This document shows positions 26,201-38,900 of a stretch of DNA of 64,000 nt, piece after piece. The notes under the pieces were generated by a model, which saw only the letters and a list, made by a program, of their open reading frames with translations, had not been told where the DNA came from and ran no database searches. This stretch comes from Apostichopus japonicus. Lineage: Eukaryota > Echinodermata > Holothuroidea > Aspidochirotida > Stichopodidae. Where the stretch lies: positions 12,007,001 to 12,071,000 of the forward strand of contig NC_092570.1 of the NCBI RefSeq assembly GCF_037975245.1, written 5' to 3'. Position numbers and translations under genes: made by a program. Numbering within the stretch: the first letter of the stretch is position 1; each line of letters opens with the position of its first letter.

Positions 26201-29200
26201 GTGGAACCATAATGTTGGGCAAAGGGGGGGGGGGATTGCTGAAGGGGGAAACTGGGAAAGCAGCTATATGTAGGTTAGAGCTATCATTAGGATCAAATAT
26301 TTGAAAGCATAGGATTTTATGTGTATTCATCCTTGTTGAATGGAATGGAGGGTAGGGGAGGGGTGGGGGGTGTCCAATTGACTTGGCTGCCCTATTGGTC
26401 GTCTATTTGCTTTTCTACCTGCTACGTAAAGTTTGATATGTCCTGAAAAATACAGTTTGTACACTATCACTCTATCTAGATCATTGCATGGGGCAAGTGG
26501 TGTGGGTTACTATGGAATCAGGTACCGTATACAGGGTCAGACCCTTATAACGCCCTAATAATGTGATATTATGTATAAATAATGTTTTGATGTCATTCCA
26601 CTAGTTGAGTGGGAATGAGGGGTGGGGATGTTTGGAAAGCCCTAATCAGAATATATATGCTGTTGCATGTGCTGTATTCATACAATTTGATATATTATAG
26701 AGAAAATAGGGATGTACACTGTTATGGCTTTCTCCTATTGTTTGAGAAAGATTTTTTTTACCATTTCCAACAGCATAGATTAAGGTGATGTATATTAAAT
26801 GTAATGTCAAAGGTTTTTTTCTCCAACTATTAGGGTCCCAATGTGTGTGAGAATTAATGAACAGTCTAATATTAATTTTTGACCATCTTATTTTCACCGT
26901 TTCAAAGTTTTGATGTCATTGCAAATTGATGAACTGCTTAATCTCAAATGCATTAGTGTAGAAAATGATCTTGTCCAACTTTTACAGGCTCCACCCATAT
27001 GTGGAACCATAATGTTGGGCAAAAGGGAGGGGGGGGGGTTGCTGGAGGGGGAAACTGGGGAAGCAGCTATATGTAGGTTAGAGCTATCATTAGGATCAAA
27101 TATTTGAAAGCATAGGATTTTATGTGTATTCATCCTTGTTGAATGGGATGGAGGGTAGGGGAGTGGTGGGGGGTGTCCAATTGACTTGGCTGCCCTATTG
27201 GTCGTCTATTTGCTTTTCTACCTGCTACGTAAAGTTTGATATGTCCTGAAAATTACAGTTTGTACACTATCACTCTATCTAGATCATTGCATGGGGCAAG
27301 TGGTGTGGATTACTATGGAATCAGGTACCGTATACAGGGTCAGACCCTCATAACGCCCTAATAATGTGATATTATGTATAAATAATGTTTTGATGTCATT
27401 CCACTAGTTGAGTGGGAATGAGGGGTGGGGATGATTGGAAAGCCCTAATCAGAATATATATGCTGTTGTATGTGCTGTATTCATATAATTTGATATATTA
27501 TAGAGAAAATAGGGATGTACACTGTTATGGCTTTCTCCTATTGTTTGAGAAAGATGTTTTTTACCATTTCCAACAGCATAGATTAAGGTGATGTATATTA
27601 AATGTAAAGTAGAAGGTTTTTTTTCTCCAACTATTAGGGTCCCCATAATGTGTGTGAGAATTTAATGAACAGTCTAATATTAATTTTTGACCATCTTATT
27701 TTCACCGTTTCAAAGTTTTGATGTCATTCCAAATTGATGAACTGCTTAATCTCAAATACATCAGAGTAGAAAATGATCTTGTCCAACTTTCACAGGCTCC
27801 ACCCATATGTGGAACCATAATGTTGGGCAAAAGGGGTGGGGGGGGATTGCTGAACGGGGAAACTGGGAAAGCAGCTATATGTAGGTTAGAGCTATCATTA
27901 GGATCAAATATTTGAAAGCATAGGATTTTATGTGTATTCATCCTTGTTGAATGGGATGGAGGGTAGGGGAGGGGTGGGGGTGTCCAATTGACTTGGCTGC
28001 CCTATTGGTCGTCTATTTGCTTTTCTACCTGCTACGTAAAGTTTGATATGTCCTGAAAATTACAGTTTGTACACTATCACTCTATCTAGATCATTGCATG
28101 TGGCAAGTGGTGTGGGTTACTATGGAATCAGGTACCGTATACAGGGTCAGACCCTTATAACGCCCTAATAATGTGATATTATGTATAAATAATGTTTTGA
28201 TGTCATTCCACTAGTTGAGTGGGAATGAGGGGTGGGGATGTTTGGAAAGCCCTAATCAGAATATATATGCTGTTGCATGTGCTGTATTCATACAATTTGA
28301 TATATTATAGAGAAAATAGGGATGTACACTGTTATGGCTTTCTCCTATTGTTTGAGAAAGATTTTTTTGACCATTTCCAACAGCATAGATTAAGGTGATG
28401 TATATTAAATGTAATGTCAAAGGGTTTTTTCTCCAACTATTAGGGTCCCAATGTGTGTGAGAATTAATGAACAGTCTAATATTAATTTTTGACCATCTTA
28501 TTTTCACCGTTTCAAAGTTTTGATGTCATTGCAAATTGATGAACTGCTTAATCTCAAATGCATCAGTGTAGAAAATGATCTTGTCCAACTTTTACAGGCT
28601 CCACCCATATGTGGAACCATAATGTTGGGCAAAAGGGAGGGGGGGGGGGGTTTCTGGAGGGGGAAACTGGGAAAGCAGCTATATGTAGGTTAGAGCTATC
28701 ATTAGGATCAAATATTTGAAAGCATAGGATTTTATGTGTATTCATCCTTGTTGAATGGGATGGAGGGTCGGGGAGGGGTGGGGGGTGTCCAATTGACTTG
28801 GCTGCCCTATTGGTCGTCTATTTGCTTTTCTACCTGCTACGTAAAGTTTGATATGTCCTGAAAATTACAGTTTGTACACTATCACTCTATCTAGATCATT
28901 GCATGGGGCAAGTGGTGTGGGTTACTATGGAATCAGGTACCGTATACAGGGTCAGACCCTCATAACGCCCTAATAATGTGATATTATGTATAAATAATGT
29001 TTTGATGTCATTCCACTAGTTGAGTGGGAATGAGGGGTGGGGATGATTGGAAAGCCCTAATCAGAATATATATGCTGTTGTATGTGCTGTATTCATATAA
29101 TTTGATATATTATAGAGAAAATAGGGATGTACACTGTTATGGCTTTCTCCTATTGTTTGAGAAAGATTTTTTTACCATTTCCAACAGCATAGATTAAGGT

Positions 29201-29709
29201 GATGTATATTAAATGTAAAGTAGAAGGTTTTTTTTCTCCAACTATTAGGGTCCCCATAATGTGTGTGAGAATTTAATGAACAGTCTAATATTAATTTTTG
29301 ACCATCTTATTTTCACCGTTTCAAAGTTTTGATGTCATTCCAAATTGATGAACTGCTTAATCTCAAATACATCAGTGTAGAAAATGATCTTGTCCAACTT
29401 TTACAGGCTCCACCCATATGTGGAACCATCATGTGGGGCAAAAGGGGGGGGGGGTGTTGCTGGAGGGGGAAACTGGGAAAGCAGCTATATGTAGGTTCTA
29501 GGGCTATCATTAGGATCAAATATTTGAAAGCATAGGATTTTATGTGTATTCATCCTTGTTGAATGGGATGGAGGGTCGGGGAGGGGTGAGGGGGTGTCCA
29601 ATTGACTTGGCTGCCCTCTTGGTCGTCTATTTGCTTTTCTCCTTGCTACGTAAAGTTTGATATGTCTTGAAAATTACAGTTTGTACACTATCACTCTATT
29701 TAGATCATT
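23266..29709 (+). repeat. Dimeric higher-order repeat, about 1.61 kb, four copies (units 30-37)
   Basis: Odd and even units alternate in type. Type a (units 30, 32, 34, 36; from 23,266, 24,879, 26,486, 28,096) has 'aatgtcaaagg', 'ctccaactattagggtccca' and a shortened 'gagaattaatgaac'. Type b (units 31, 33, 35, 37; from 24,071, 25,681, 27,289, 28,901) has 'gttgtatgtgctg', 'tcatataatttg' and 'agtagaagg'; units 31, 33 and 35 also share 'aaagatgttttttacc'. Unit 30 is a mosaic, with the 'gtatgtgctg' and 'catataatttg' head of type b on a type a tail. Successive dimer starts are 1,613, 1,607 and 1,610 bp apart. Confidence 0.88.
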
Positions 29710-30720
29710 GCATGTGGCAAGTGGTGTGGGTTACTATGGAATCAGGTACCGTATACAGGGTCAGACCTCCATAACGCCCTAATAATGTGATATTATGTAT
29801 AAATAATGTTTTGATGTCATTCCACTAGTTGAGTGGGAATGAGGGGTGGGGATGATTGGAAAGCCCTAATCAGAATATATATGCTGTTGCATGTGCTACA
29901 TTCATACAATTTGATATATTATAGAGAAAATAGGGATGTACACTGTTATGGCTTTCTCCTATTGTTTGAGAAATTTTTTTTTTCACCATTTCCAACAGCA
30001 TAGATTAAGGTGATGTATATTAAATGTAAAGTAGAATGTTTTTTTTTTTTCCCAACTATTAGGGTCCCCATAATGTGTGTGAGAATTTAATGAACAGTCT
30101 AATATTAGTTTTTGACCATCTTATTTCCACCTTTTCAAAGTTTCGATGTCATTCCAAATTGGTGAACTGCTTAATCTCAAATACATCAGTGTAGAAAATA
30201 ACCTTGTCCAACTTTTACAGGCTCCACCCATATGTGGAACCATCATGTGGGGCAAAAGGGGGGGGTGTTGCTGGAGGGGGAAACTGGGAAAGCAGCTATT
30301 TGTAGGTTCTAGGGCTATCATTAGGATCAGATATTTGAAAGCATAGAATTTTATGTGTATTCATCCTTGTTGAATGGGATGGAGGGTCGAGGAGGGGTGG
30401 TCCAAGTGACTTACGTGCCCTCTTGGTCGTCTATTTGCTTTTCTACCTGCTACGTAAAGTTTGATATGTCCTGAAAATTACAGTTTGTACACTATCACTC
30501 TATCTAGCTCATTGCATATGTCAAGTGGTGTGGGTTACTATGGAATTAGGTACCCTATACAGGGTCAGACCTCCATAACGCCCTAATATTGTGATATTAT
30601 GTATAAATAATGTTTTGATGTCATTCCTCTAGTTGAGTGGGAATGAGGGGTGGGGATGATTGGAAAGCCCTAATCAGAATATTTGCTGTTGCATGTGCTG
30701 TATTCATACAATTTGATATA
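29400..30720 (+). repeat. A1-type island inside the A2 block (end of unit 37, unit 38, start of unit 39)
   Basis: The A1 marker 'catcatgtggggcaaaag' appears at about 29,428 and 30,241, between A2 units on both sides. Unit 38 (29,710) shares private variants with units 13 and 14 (9,629 and 10,441): 'ctctatttagatcattgcatg', 'gaaatttttttttcacc', 'aatattagtttttgacc', 'gcagctatttgtagg' and 'gatcagatatttgaaagcatagaa'. The next unit begins 'gcatatgtcaagtgg', as unit 15 follows 14. The island thus matches a segment about 19.27 kb upstream. Confidence 0.82.
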
Positions 30721-32926
30721 TCATAGAGAAAATAGGGATGTACACTGTTATGGCTTTCTCCTATTGTTTGAGAAAGATTTTTTTACCATTTCCAACAGCA
30801 TAGATTAAGGTGATGTATATTAAATGTAAAGTAGAAGGTTTTTTTTCCAACTATTAGGGTCCCCATAATGTGTGTGAGAATTTAATGAACAGTCTAATAT
30901 TAATTTTTGACCATCTTATTTTCACCGTTTCAAAGTTTTGATGTCATTCCAAATTGATGAACTGCTTAATCTCAAATACATCAGAGTAGAAAATGATTTT
31001 GTCCAACTTTTACAGGCTCCACCCATATGTGGAACCATAATGTTGGGCAAAAGGGGGGGGGGATTGCTGAAGGGGGAAACTGGGAAAGCAGCTATATGTA
31101 GGTTAGAGCTATCATTAGGATCAAATATTTGAAAGCATAGGATTTTATGTGTATTCATCCTTGTTGAATGGGATGGAGGGTAGGGGAGGGGAGAGGGGGG
31201 TCCAATTGACTTGGCTGCCCTATTGGTCGTCTATTTGCTTTCTACCTGCTACGTAAAGTTTGATATGTCCTGAAAATTACAGTTTGTACACTATCACTCT
31301 ATCTAGATCATTGCATGTGGCAAGTGGTGTGGGTTACTATGGAATCAGGTACCGTATACAGGGTCAGACCTCCATAACGCCCTAATAATGTGATATTATG
31401 TATAAATAATGTTTAGATGTCATTTCACTAGTTGTGTGGGAATGAGGGGTGGGGATGATTGGAAAGCCCTAATCAGAATATATATGCTGTTGCATGTGCT
31501 GTATTCATACAATCTGATATATCATAGAGAAAATAGGGATGTACACTGTTATGGCTTTCTCCTATTGTTTGAGAAAGATTTTTTTACCATTTCCAACAGC
31601 ATAGATTAAGGTGATGTATATTAAATGTAAAGTAGAAGGTTTTTTTTCCAACTATTAGGGTCCCCATAATGTGTGTGAGAATTTAATGAACAGTCTAATA
31701 TTAATTTTTGACCATCTTATTTTCACCGTTTCAAAGTTTTGATGTCATTCCAAATTGATGAACTGCTTAATCTCAAATACATCAGAGAAGAAAATGATCT
31801 TGTCCAACTTTTACAGGCTCCACCCATATGTGGAACCATACTGTTGGGCAAAAGGGAGGGGGGGGGGGATTGCTGAAGGGGGAAACTGGGAAAGCAGCTA
31901 TATGTAGGTTAGAGCTATCATTAGGATCAAATATTTGAAAGCATAGGATTTTATGTGTATTCATCCTTGTTGAATGGGATGGAGGGTCGGGGAGGGGAGA
32001 GGGGGGGTCCAATTGACTTGGCTGCCCTATTGGTCGTCTATTTGCTTTTCTACCTGCTACGTAAAGTTTGATATGTCCTGAAAATTACAGTTTGTACACT
32101 ATCACTCTATCTAGATCATTGCATATGTCAAGTGGTGTGGGTTACTATGGAATTAGGTACCCTATACAGGGTCAGACCTCCATAACGCCCTAATATTGTG
32201 ATATTATGTATAAATAATGTTTTGATGTCATTCCACTAGTTGAGTGGGAATGAGGGGTGGGGATGATTGGAAAGCCCTAATCAGAATATATATGCTGTTG
32301 CATGTGCTGTATTCATACAATTTGATATATCATAGAGAAAATAGGGATGTACACTGTTATGGCTTTCTCCTATTGTTTGAGAAAGATTTTTTTACCATTT
32401 CCAACAGCATAGATTAAGGTGATGTATATTAAATGTAATGTCAAAGGTTTTTTTTTTTCAACTATTAGGGTCCCCATAATGTGTGTGAGAATTTAATGAA
32501 CAGTCTAATATTAATTTTTGACCATCTTATTTTCACCGTTTCAAAGTTTTGATGTCATTCCAAATTGATGAACTGCTTAATCTCAAATACATCAGTGTAG
32601 AAAATGATCTTGTCCAACTTTTACAGGCTCCACCCATATGTGGAACCATAATGTTGGGCAAAAGGGGGGGGGGGGATTGCTGAAGGGGGAAACTGGGAAA
32701 GCAGCTATATGTAGGTTAGAGCTATCATTAGGATCAAATATTTGAAAGCATAGGATTTTATGTGTATTCATCCTTGTTGAATGGGATGGAGGGTAGGGGA
32801 GGGGTGGGGGGTGTCCAATTGACTTGGATGCCCTATTGGTCGTCTATTTGCTTTTCTACCTGCTACGTAAAGTTTGATATGTCCTGAAAATTACAGTTTG
32901 TACACTATCACTCTATCTAGATCATT

Positions 32927-35900
32927 GCATGGGGCAAGTGGTGTGGGTTACTATGGAATCAGGTACCGTATACAGGGTCAGACCCTCATAACGCCCTAAT
33001 AATGTGATATTATGTATAAATAATGTTATGATATCATTCCACTAGTTGAGTGGGAATGAGGGGTGGGGATGATTGGTAAACCCTAATCAGAATATATATA
33101 CTGTTGCATGTGCTGTATTCATACAATTTGATATATTATAGAGAAAATAGGGATGTACACTGTTATGGCTTTCTCCTATTGTTTGAGAAAGATTTTTTTT
33201 ACCATTTCCAACAGCATAGATTAAGGTGATGTATCTTAAATGTAATGTCAAAGGGTTTTTTTTTTCAACTATAAGGGTCCCAATGTGTGTGAGAATTAAT
33301 GAACAGTCTAATATTAGTTTTTGACCATCTTATTTTCACCGTTTCAAAGTTTTGATGTCATTCCAAATTGATGAAGTGCTTAATCTCAAATGCATCAGTG
33401 TAGAAAATGATCTTGTCCAACTTTTACAGGCTCCACCCATATGTGGAACCATAATGTTGGGCAAAAAGGTGGGGGGGGGGGGTTGCTGGAGGGGGAAACT
33501 GGGAAAGCAGCTATATGTAGGTTAGAGCTATCATTAGGATCAAATATTTGAAAGCATAGGATTTTATGTGTATTCATCCTTGTTGAATGGGATGGAGGGT
33601 CGGGGAGGGGTGGGGGGTGTCCAATTGACTTGGCTGCCCTATTGGTCGTCTATTTGCTTTTCTACCTGCTACGTAAAGTTTGATATGTCCTGAAAATTAC
33701 AGTTTGTACACTATCACTCTATCTAGATCATTGCATGTGGCAAGTGGTGTGGGTTACTATGGAATTTGTTACCGTACACAGGGTCAGACCTCCATAACGC
33801 CCTAATAATGTGATATTATGTATAAATAATGTTTTGATGTCATTTCACTAGTTGAGTGGGAATGAGGGGTGGGGATGATTGGAAAGCCCTAATCAGAATA
33901 TATATGCTGTTGCATAGTGCTGTATTCATACAATTTGATATATCATAGAGAAAATAGGGATGTACACTGTTATGGCTTTCTCCTATTGTTTGAGAAAGAT
34001 TTTTTTACCATTTCCAACAGCATAGATTAAGGTGATGTATATTAAATGTAAAGTAGAAGGTTTTTTTCCAACTATTAGGGTCCCCATAATGTGTGTGAGA
34101 ATTTAATGAACAGTCTAATATTAATTTTTGACCATCTTATTTTCACCGTTTCAAAGTTTTGATGTCATTCCAAATTGATGAACTGCTTAATCTCAAATAC
34201 ATCAGTGTAGAAAATGATCTTGTCCAACTTTTACAGGCTCCACCCATATGTGGAACCATAATGTTGGGCAAAAAGGGGGGGGGGGGATTGCTGAAGGGGG
34301 AAACTGGGAAAGCAGCTATATGTAGGTTAGAGCTATCATTAGGATCAAATATTTGAAAGCATAGGATTTTATGTGTATTCATCCTTGTTGAATGGGATGG
34401 AGGGTAGGGGAGGGGTGGGGGGTGTCCAATTGACTTGGCTGCCCTATTGGTCGTCTATTTGCTTTTCTACCTGCTACGTAAAGTTTGATATGTCCTGAAA
34501 ATTACAGTTTGTACACTATCACTCTATCTAGATCATTGCATGGGGCAAGTGGTGTGGGTTACTATGGAATCAGGTACCGTATACAGGGTCAGACCCTCAT
34601 AATGCCCTAATAATGTGATATTATGTATAAATAATGTTTTGATGTCATTCCACTAGTTGAGTGGGAATGAGGGGTGGGGATGATTGGAAAGCCCTAATCA
34701 GAATATATATGCTGTTGCATGTGCTGTATTCATACAATTTGATATATTGTAGAGAAAACAGGGATGTACACTGTTATGGCTTTCTCCTATTGTTTGAGAA
34801 AGATTTTTTTTACCATTTCCAACAGCATAGATTAAGGTGATGTATATTAAATGTAAGGTAGAATGTTTTTTTTTCTCCAACTATTAGGGTCCCCATAATG
34901 TGTGTGAGAATTTAATGAACAGTCTAATATTAGTTTTTGACCATCTTATTTTCACCGTTTCAAAGTTTTGATGTCATTCCAAATTGATGAACTGCTTAAT
35001 CTCAAATTCATCAGTGTAGAAAATGATCTTGTTCAACTTTTACAGGCTCCACCCATATGTGGAACCATAATGTTGGGCAAAAGGGAGGGGGGGGGGGTTG
35101 CTGGAGGGGGAAACTGGGAAAGCAGCTATATGTAGGTTAGAGCTATCATTAGGATCAAATATTTGAAAGCATAGGATTTTATGTGTATTCATCCTTGTTG
35201 AATGGGATGGAGGGTCGGGGAGGGATGGGGGGTGTCCAATTGACTTGGCTGCCCTATTGGTCGTCTATTTGCTTTTCTACCTGCTACGTAAAGTTTGATA
35301 TGTCCTGAAAATTACAGTTTGTACACTATCACTCTATCTAGATCATTGCATGTGGCAAGTGGTGTGGGTTACTATGGAATCAGGTACCGTATACAGGGTC
35401 AGACCCTCATAACGCCCTAATAATTTGATATTATGTATAAATAATGTTTTGATGTCATTCCACTAGTTGAGTGGGAATGAGGGGTGGGGATGATTGGTAA
35501 ACCCTAATCAGAATATATATGCTGTTGCATGTGCTGTATTCATACAATTTGATATATTATAGAGAAAATAGGGATGTACACTGTTATGGCTTTCTCCTAT
35601 TGTTTGAGAAAGATTTTTTTTACCATTTCCAACAGCATAGATTAAGGTGATGTATATTAAATGTAATGTCAAAGGTTTTTTTTTTCAACTATAAGGGTCC
35701 CAATGTGTGTGAGAATTAATGAACAGTCTAATATTAGTTTTTGACCATCTTATTTTCACCGTTTCAAAGTTTTGATGTCATTCCAAATTGATGAACTGCT
35801 TAATCTCAAATGCATCAGTGTAGAAAATGATCTTGTCCAACTTTTACAGGCTCCACCCATATGTGGAACCATAATGTTGGGAAAAAGGGTGGGGGGGGGG

Positions 35901-38900
35901 GGCGTTGCTGGAGGGGGAAACTGGGAAAGCAGCAATATGTAGGTTAGAGCTATCATTAGGATCAAATATTTGAAAGCATAGGATTTTATGTGTATTCATC
36001 CTTGTTGAATGGGATGGAGGGTCGGGGAGGGGTGGGGGGTGTCCAATTGACTTGGCTGCCCTATTGGTCGTCTATTTGCTTTTCTACCTGCTACGTAAAG
36101 TTTGATATGTCCTGAAAATTACAGTTTGTACACTATCACTCTATCTAGATCATTGCATGTGGCAAGTGGTGTGGGTTACTATGGAATCAGGTACCGTATA
36201 CAGGGTCAGACCTCCATAACGCCCTAATAATGTGATATTATGTATAAATAATGTTTTGATGTCATTTCACTAGTTGAGTGGGAATGAGGGGTGGGGATGA
36301 TTGGAAAGCCCTAATCAGAATATATATGCTGTTGCATAGTGCTGTATTCATACAATTTGATATATCATAGAGAAAATAGGGATGTACACTGTTATGGCTT
36401 TCTCCTATTGTTTGAGAAAGATTTTTTTACCATTTCCAACAGCATAGATTAAGGTGATGTATATTAAATGTAAAGTAGAATGTTTTTTTCCAACTATTAG
36501 GGTCCCAATAATGTGTGTGAGAATTTAATGAACAGTCTAATATTAATTTTTGACCATCTTATTTTCACCGTTTCAAAGTTTTGATGTCATTCCAAATTGA
36601 TGAACTGCTTAATCTCAAATACATCAGTGTAGAAAATGATCTTGTCCAACTTTTACAGGCTCCACCCATATGTGGAACCATAATGTTGGGCAAAAGGGGG
36701 GGGGGGATTGCTGAAGGGGGAAACTGGGAAAGCAGCTATATGTAGGTTAGAGCTATCATTAGGATCAAATATTTGAAAGCATAGGATTTTATGTGTATTC
36801 ATCCTTGTTGAATGGGATGGAGGGTCGGGGAGGGGTGGGGGGTGTCCAATTGACTTGGCTGCCCTATTGGTCGTCTATTTGCTTTTCTACCTGCTACGTA
36901 AAGTTTGATATGTCCTGAAAATTACAGTTTGTACACTATCACTCTATCTAGATCATTGCATGTGGCAAGTGGTGTGGGTTACTATGGAATCAGGTACCGT
37001 ATACAGGGTCAGACCCTCATAATGCCCTAATAATGTGATATTATGTATAAATAATGTTTTGATGTCATTCCACTAGTTGAGTGGGAATGAGGGGTGGGGA
37101 TGATTGGAAAGCCCTAATCAGAATATATATGCTGTTGCATGTGCTGTATTCATACAATTTGATGTATTGTAGAGAAAATAGGGATGTACACTGTTATGGC
37201 TTTCTCCTATTGTTTGAGAAAGATTTTTTTTACCAATTCCAACAGCATAGATTAAGGTGATGTATATTAAATGTAAGGTAGAATGTTTTTTTTTCTCCAA
37301 CTATTAGGGTCCCCATAATGTGTGTGAGAATTTAATGAACAGTCTAATATTAATTTTTGACCATCTTATTTTCACCATTTCAAAGTTTTGATGTCATTCC
37401 AAATTGATGAACTGCTTAATCTCAAATGCATCAGTGTAGAAAATGATCTTGTCCAACTTTTACAGGCTCCACCCATATGTGGAACCATAATGTTGGGCAA
37501 AAGGGAGGGGGGGGATTGCTGGAGGGGGAAACTGGGAAAGCAGCTATATGTAGGTTAGAGCTATCATTAGGATCAAATATTTGAAAGCATAGGATTTTAT
37601 GTGTATTCATCCTTGTTGAATGGGATGGAGGGTCGGGGAGGGGTGGGGGGTGTCCAATTGACTTGGCTGCCCTATTGGTCGTCTATTTGCTTTTCTACCT
37701 GCTACGTAAAGTTTGATATGTCCTGAAAATTACAGTTTGTACACTATCACAATATCTAGATCATTGCATGTGGCAAGTGGTGTGGGTTACTATGGAATCA
37801 GGTACCGTATACAGGGTCAGACCTCCATAACGCCCTAATAATGTGATATTATGTATAAATAATGTTTTGATGTCATTTCACTAGTTGAGTGGGAATGAGG
37901 GGTGGGGATGATTGGAAAGCCCTAATCAGAATATATATGCTGTTGCATGTGCTGTATTCATACAATTTGATATATCATAGAGAAAATAGGGATGTACACT
38001 GTTATGGCTTTCTCCTATTGTTTGAGAAAGATTTTTTTACCATTTCCAACAGCATAGATTAAGGTGATGTATATTAAATGTAAAGTAGAAGGGTTTTTTT
38101 TCAACTATTAGGGTCCCAATGTGTGTGAGAATTTAATGAACAGTCTAATATTAATTTTTGACCATCTTATTTTCACCGTTTCAAAGTTTTGATGTCATTC
38201 CAAATTGATGAACTGCTAAATCTCAAATGCATCAGTGTAGAAAATGATCTTGTCCAACTTTTACAGGCTCCACCCATATGTGGAACCATAATGTTGGGCA
38301 AAAGGGAGGGGGGGGGGGGTTGCTGGAGGAGGAAACTGGGAAAGCAGCTATATGTAGGTTAGAGCTATCATTAGGATCAAATATTTGAAAGCATAGGATT
38401 TTATGTGTATTCATCCTTGTTGAATGGGATGGAGGGTCGGGGAGGGGTGGGGGGTGTCCAATTGACTTGGCTGCCCTATTGGTCGTCTATTTGCTTTTCT
38501 ACCTGCTACGTAAAGTTTGATATGTCCTGAAAATTACAGTTTGTACACTATCACTCTATCTAGATCATTGCATGTGGCAAGTGGTGTGGGTTACTATGGA
38601 ATCAGGTACCGTATACAGGGTCAGACCTCCATAACGCCCTAGTAATGTGATATTATGTATAAATAATGTTTTGATGTCATTTCACTAGTTGAGTGGGAAT
38701 GAGGGGTGGGGATGATTGGAAAGCCCTAATCAGAATATATATGCTGTTGCATGTGCTGTATTCATACAATTTGATATATCATAGAGAAAATAGGGATGTA
38801 CACTGTTATGGCTTTCTCCTATTGTTTGAGAAAGATTTTTTTACCATTTCCAACAGCATAGATTAAGGTGATGTATATTAAATGTAAAGTAGAAGGTTTT

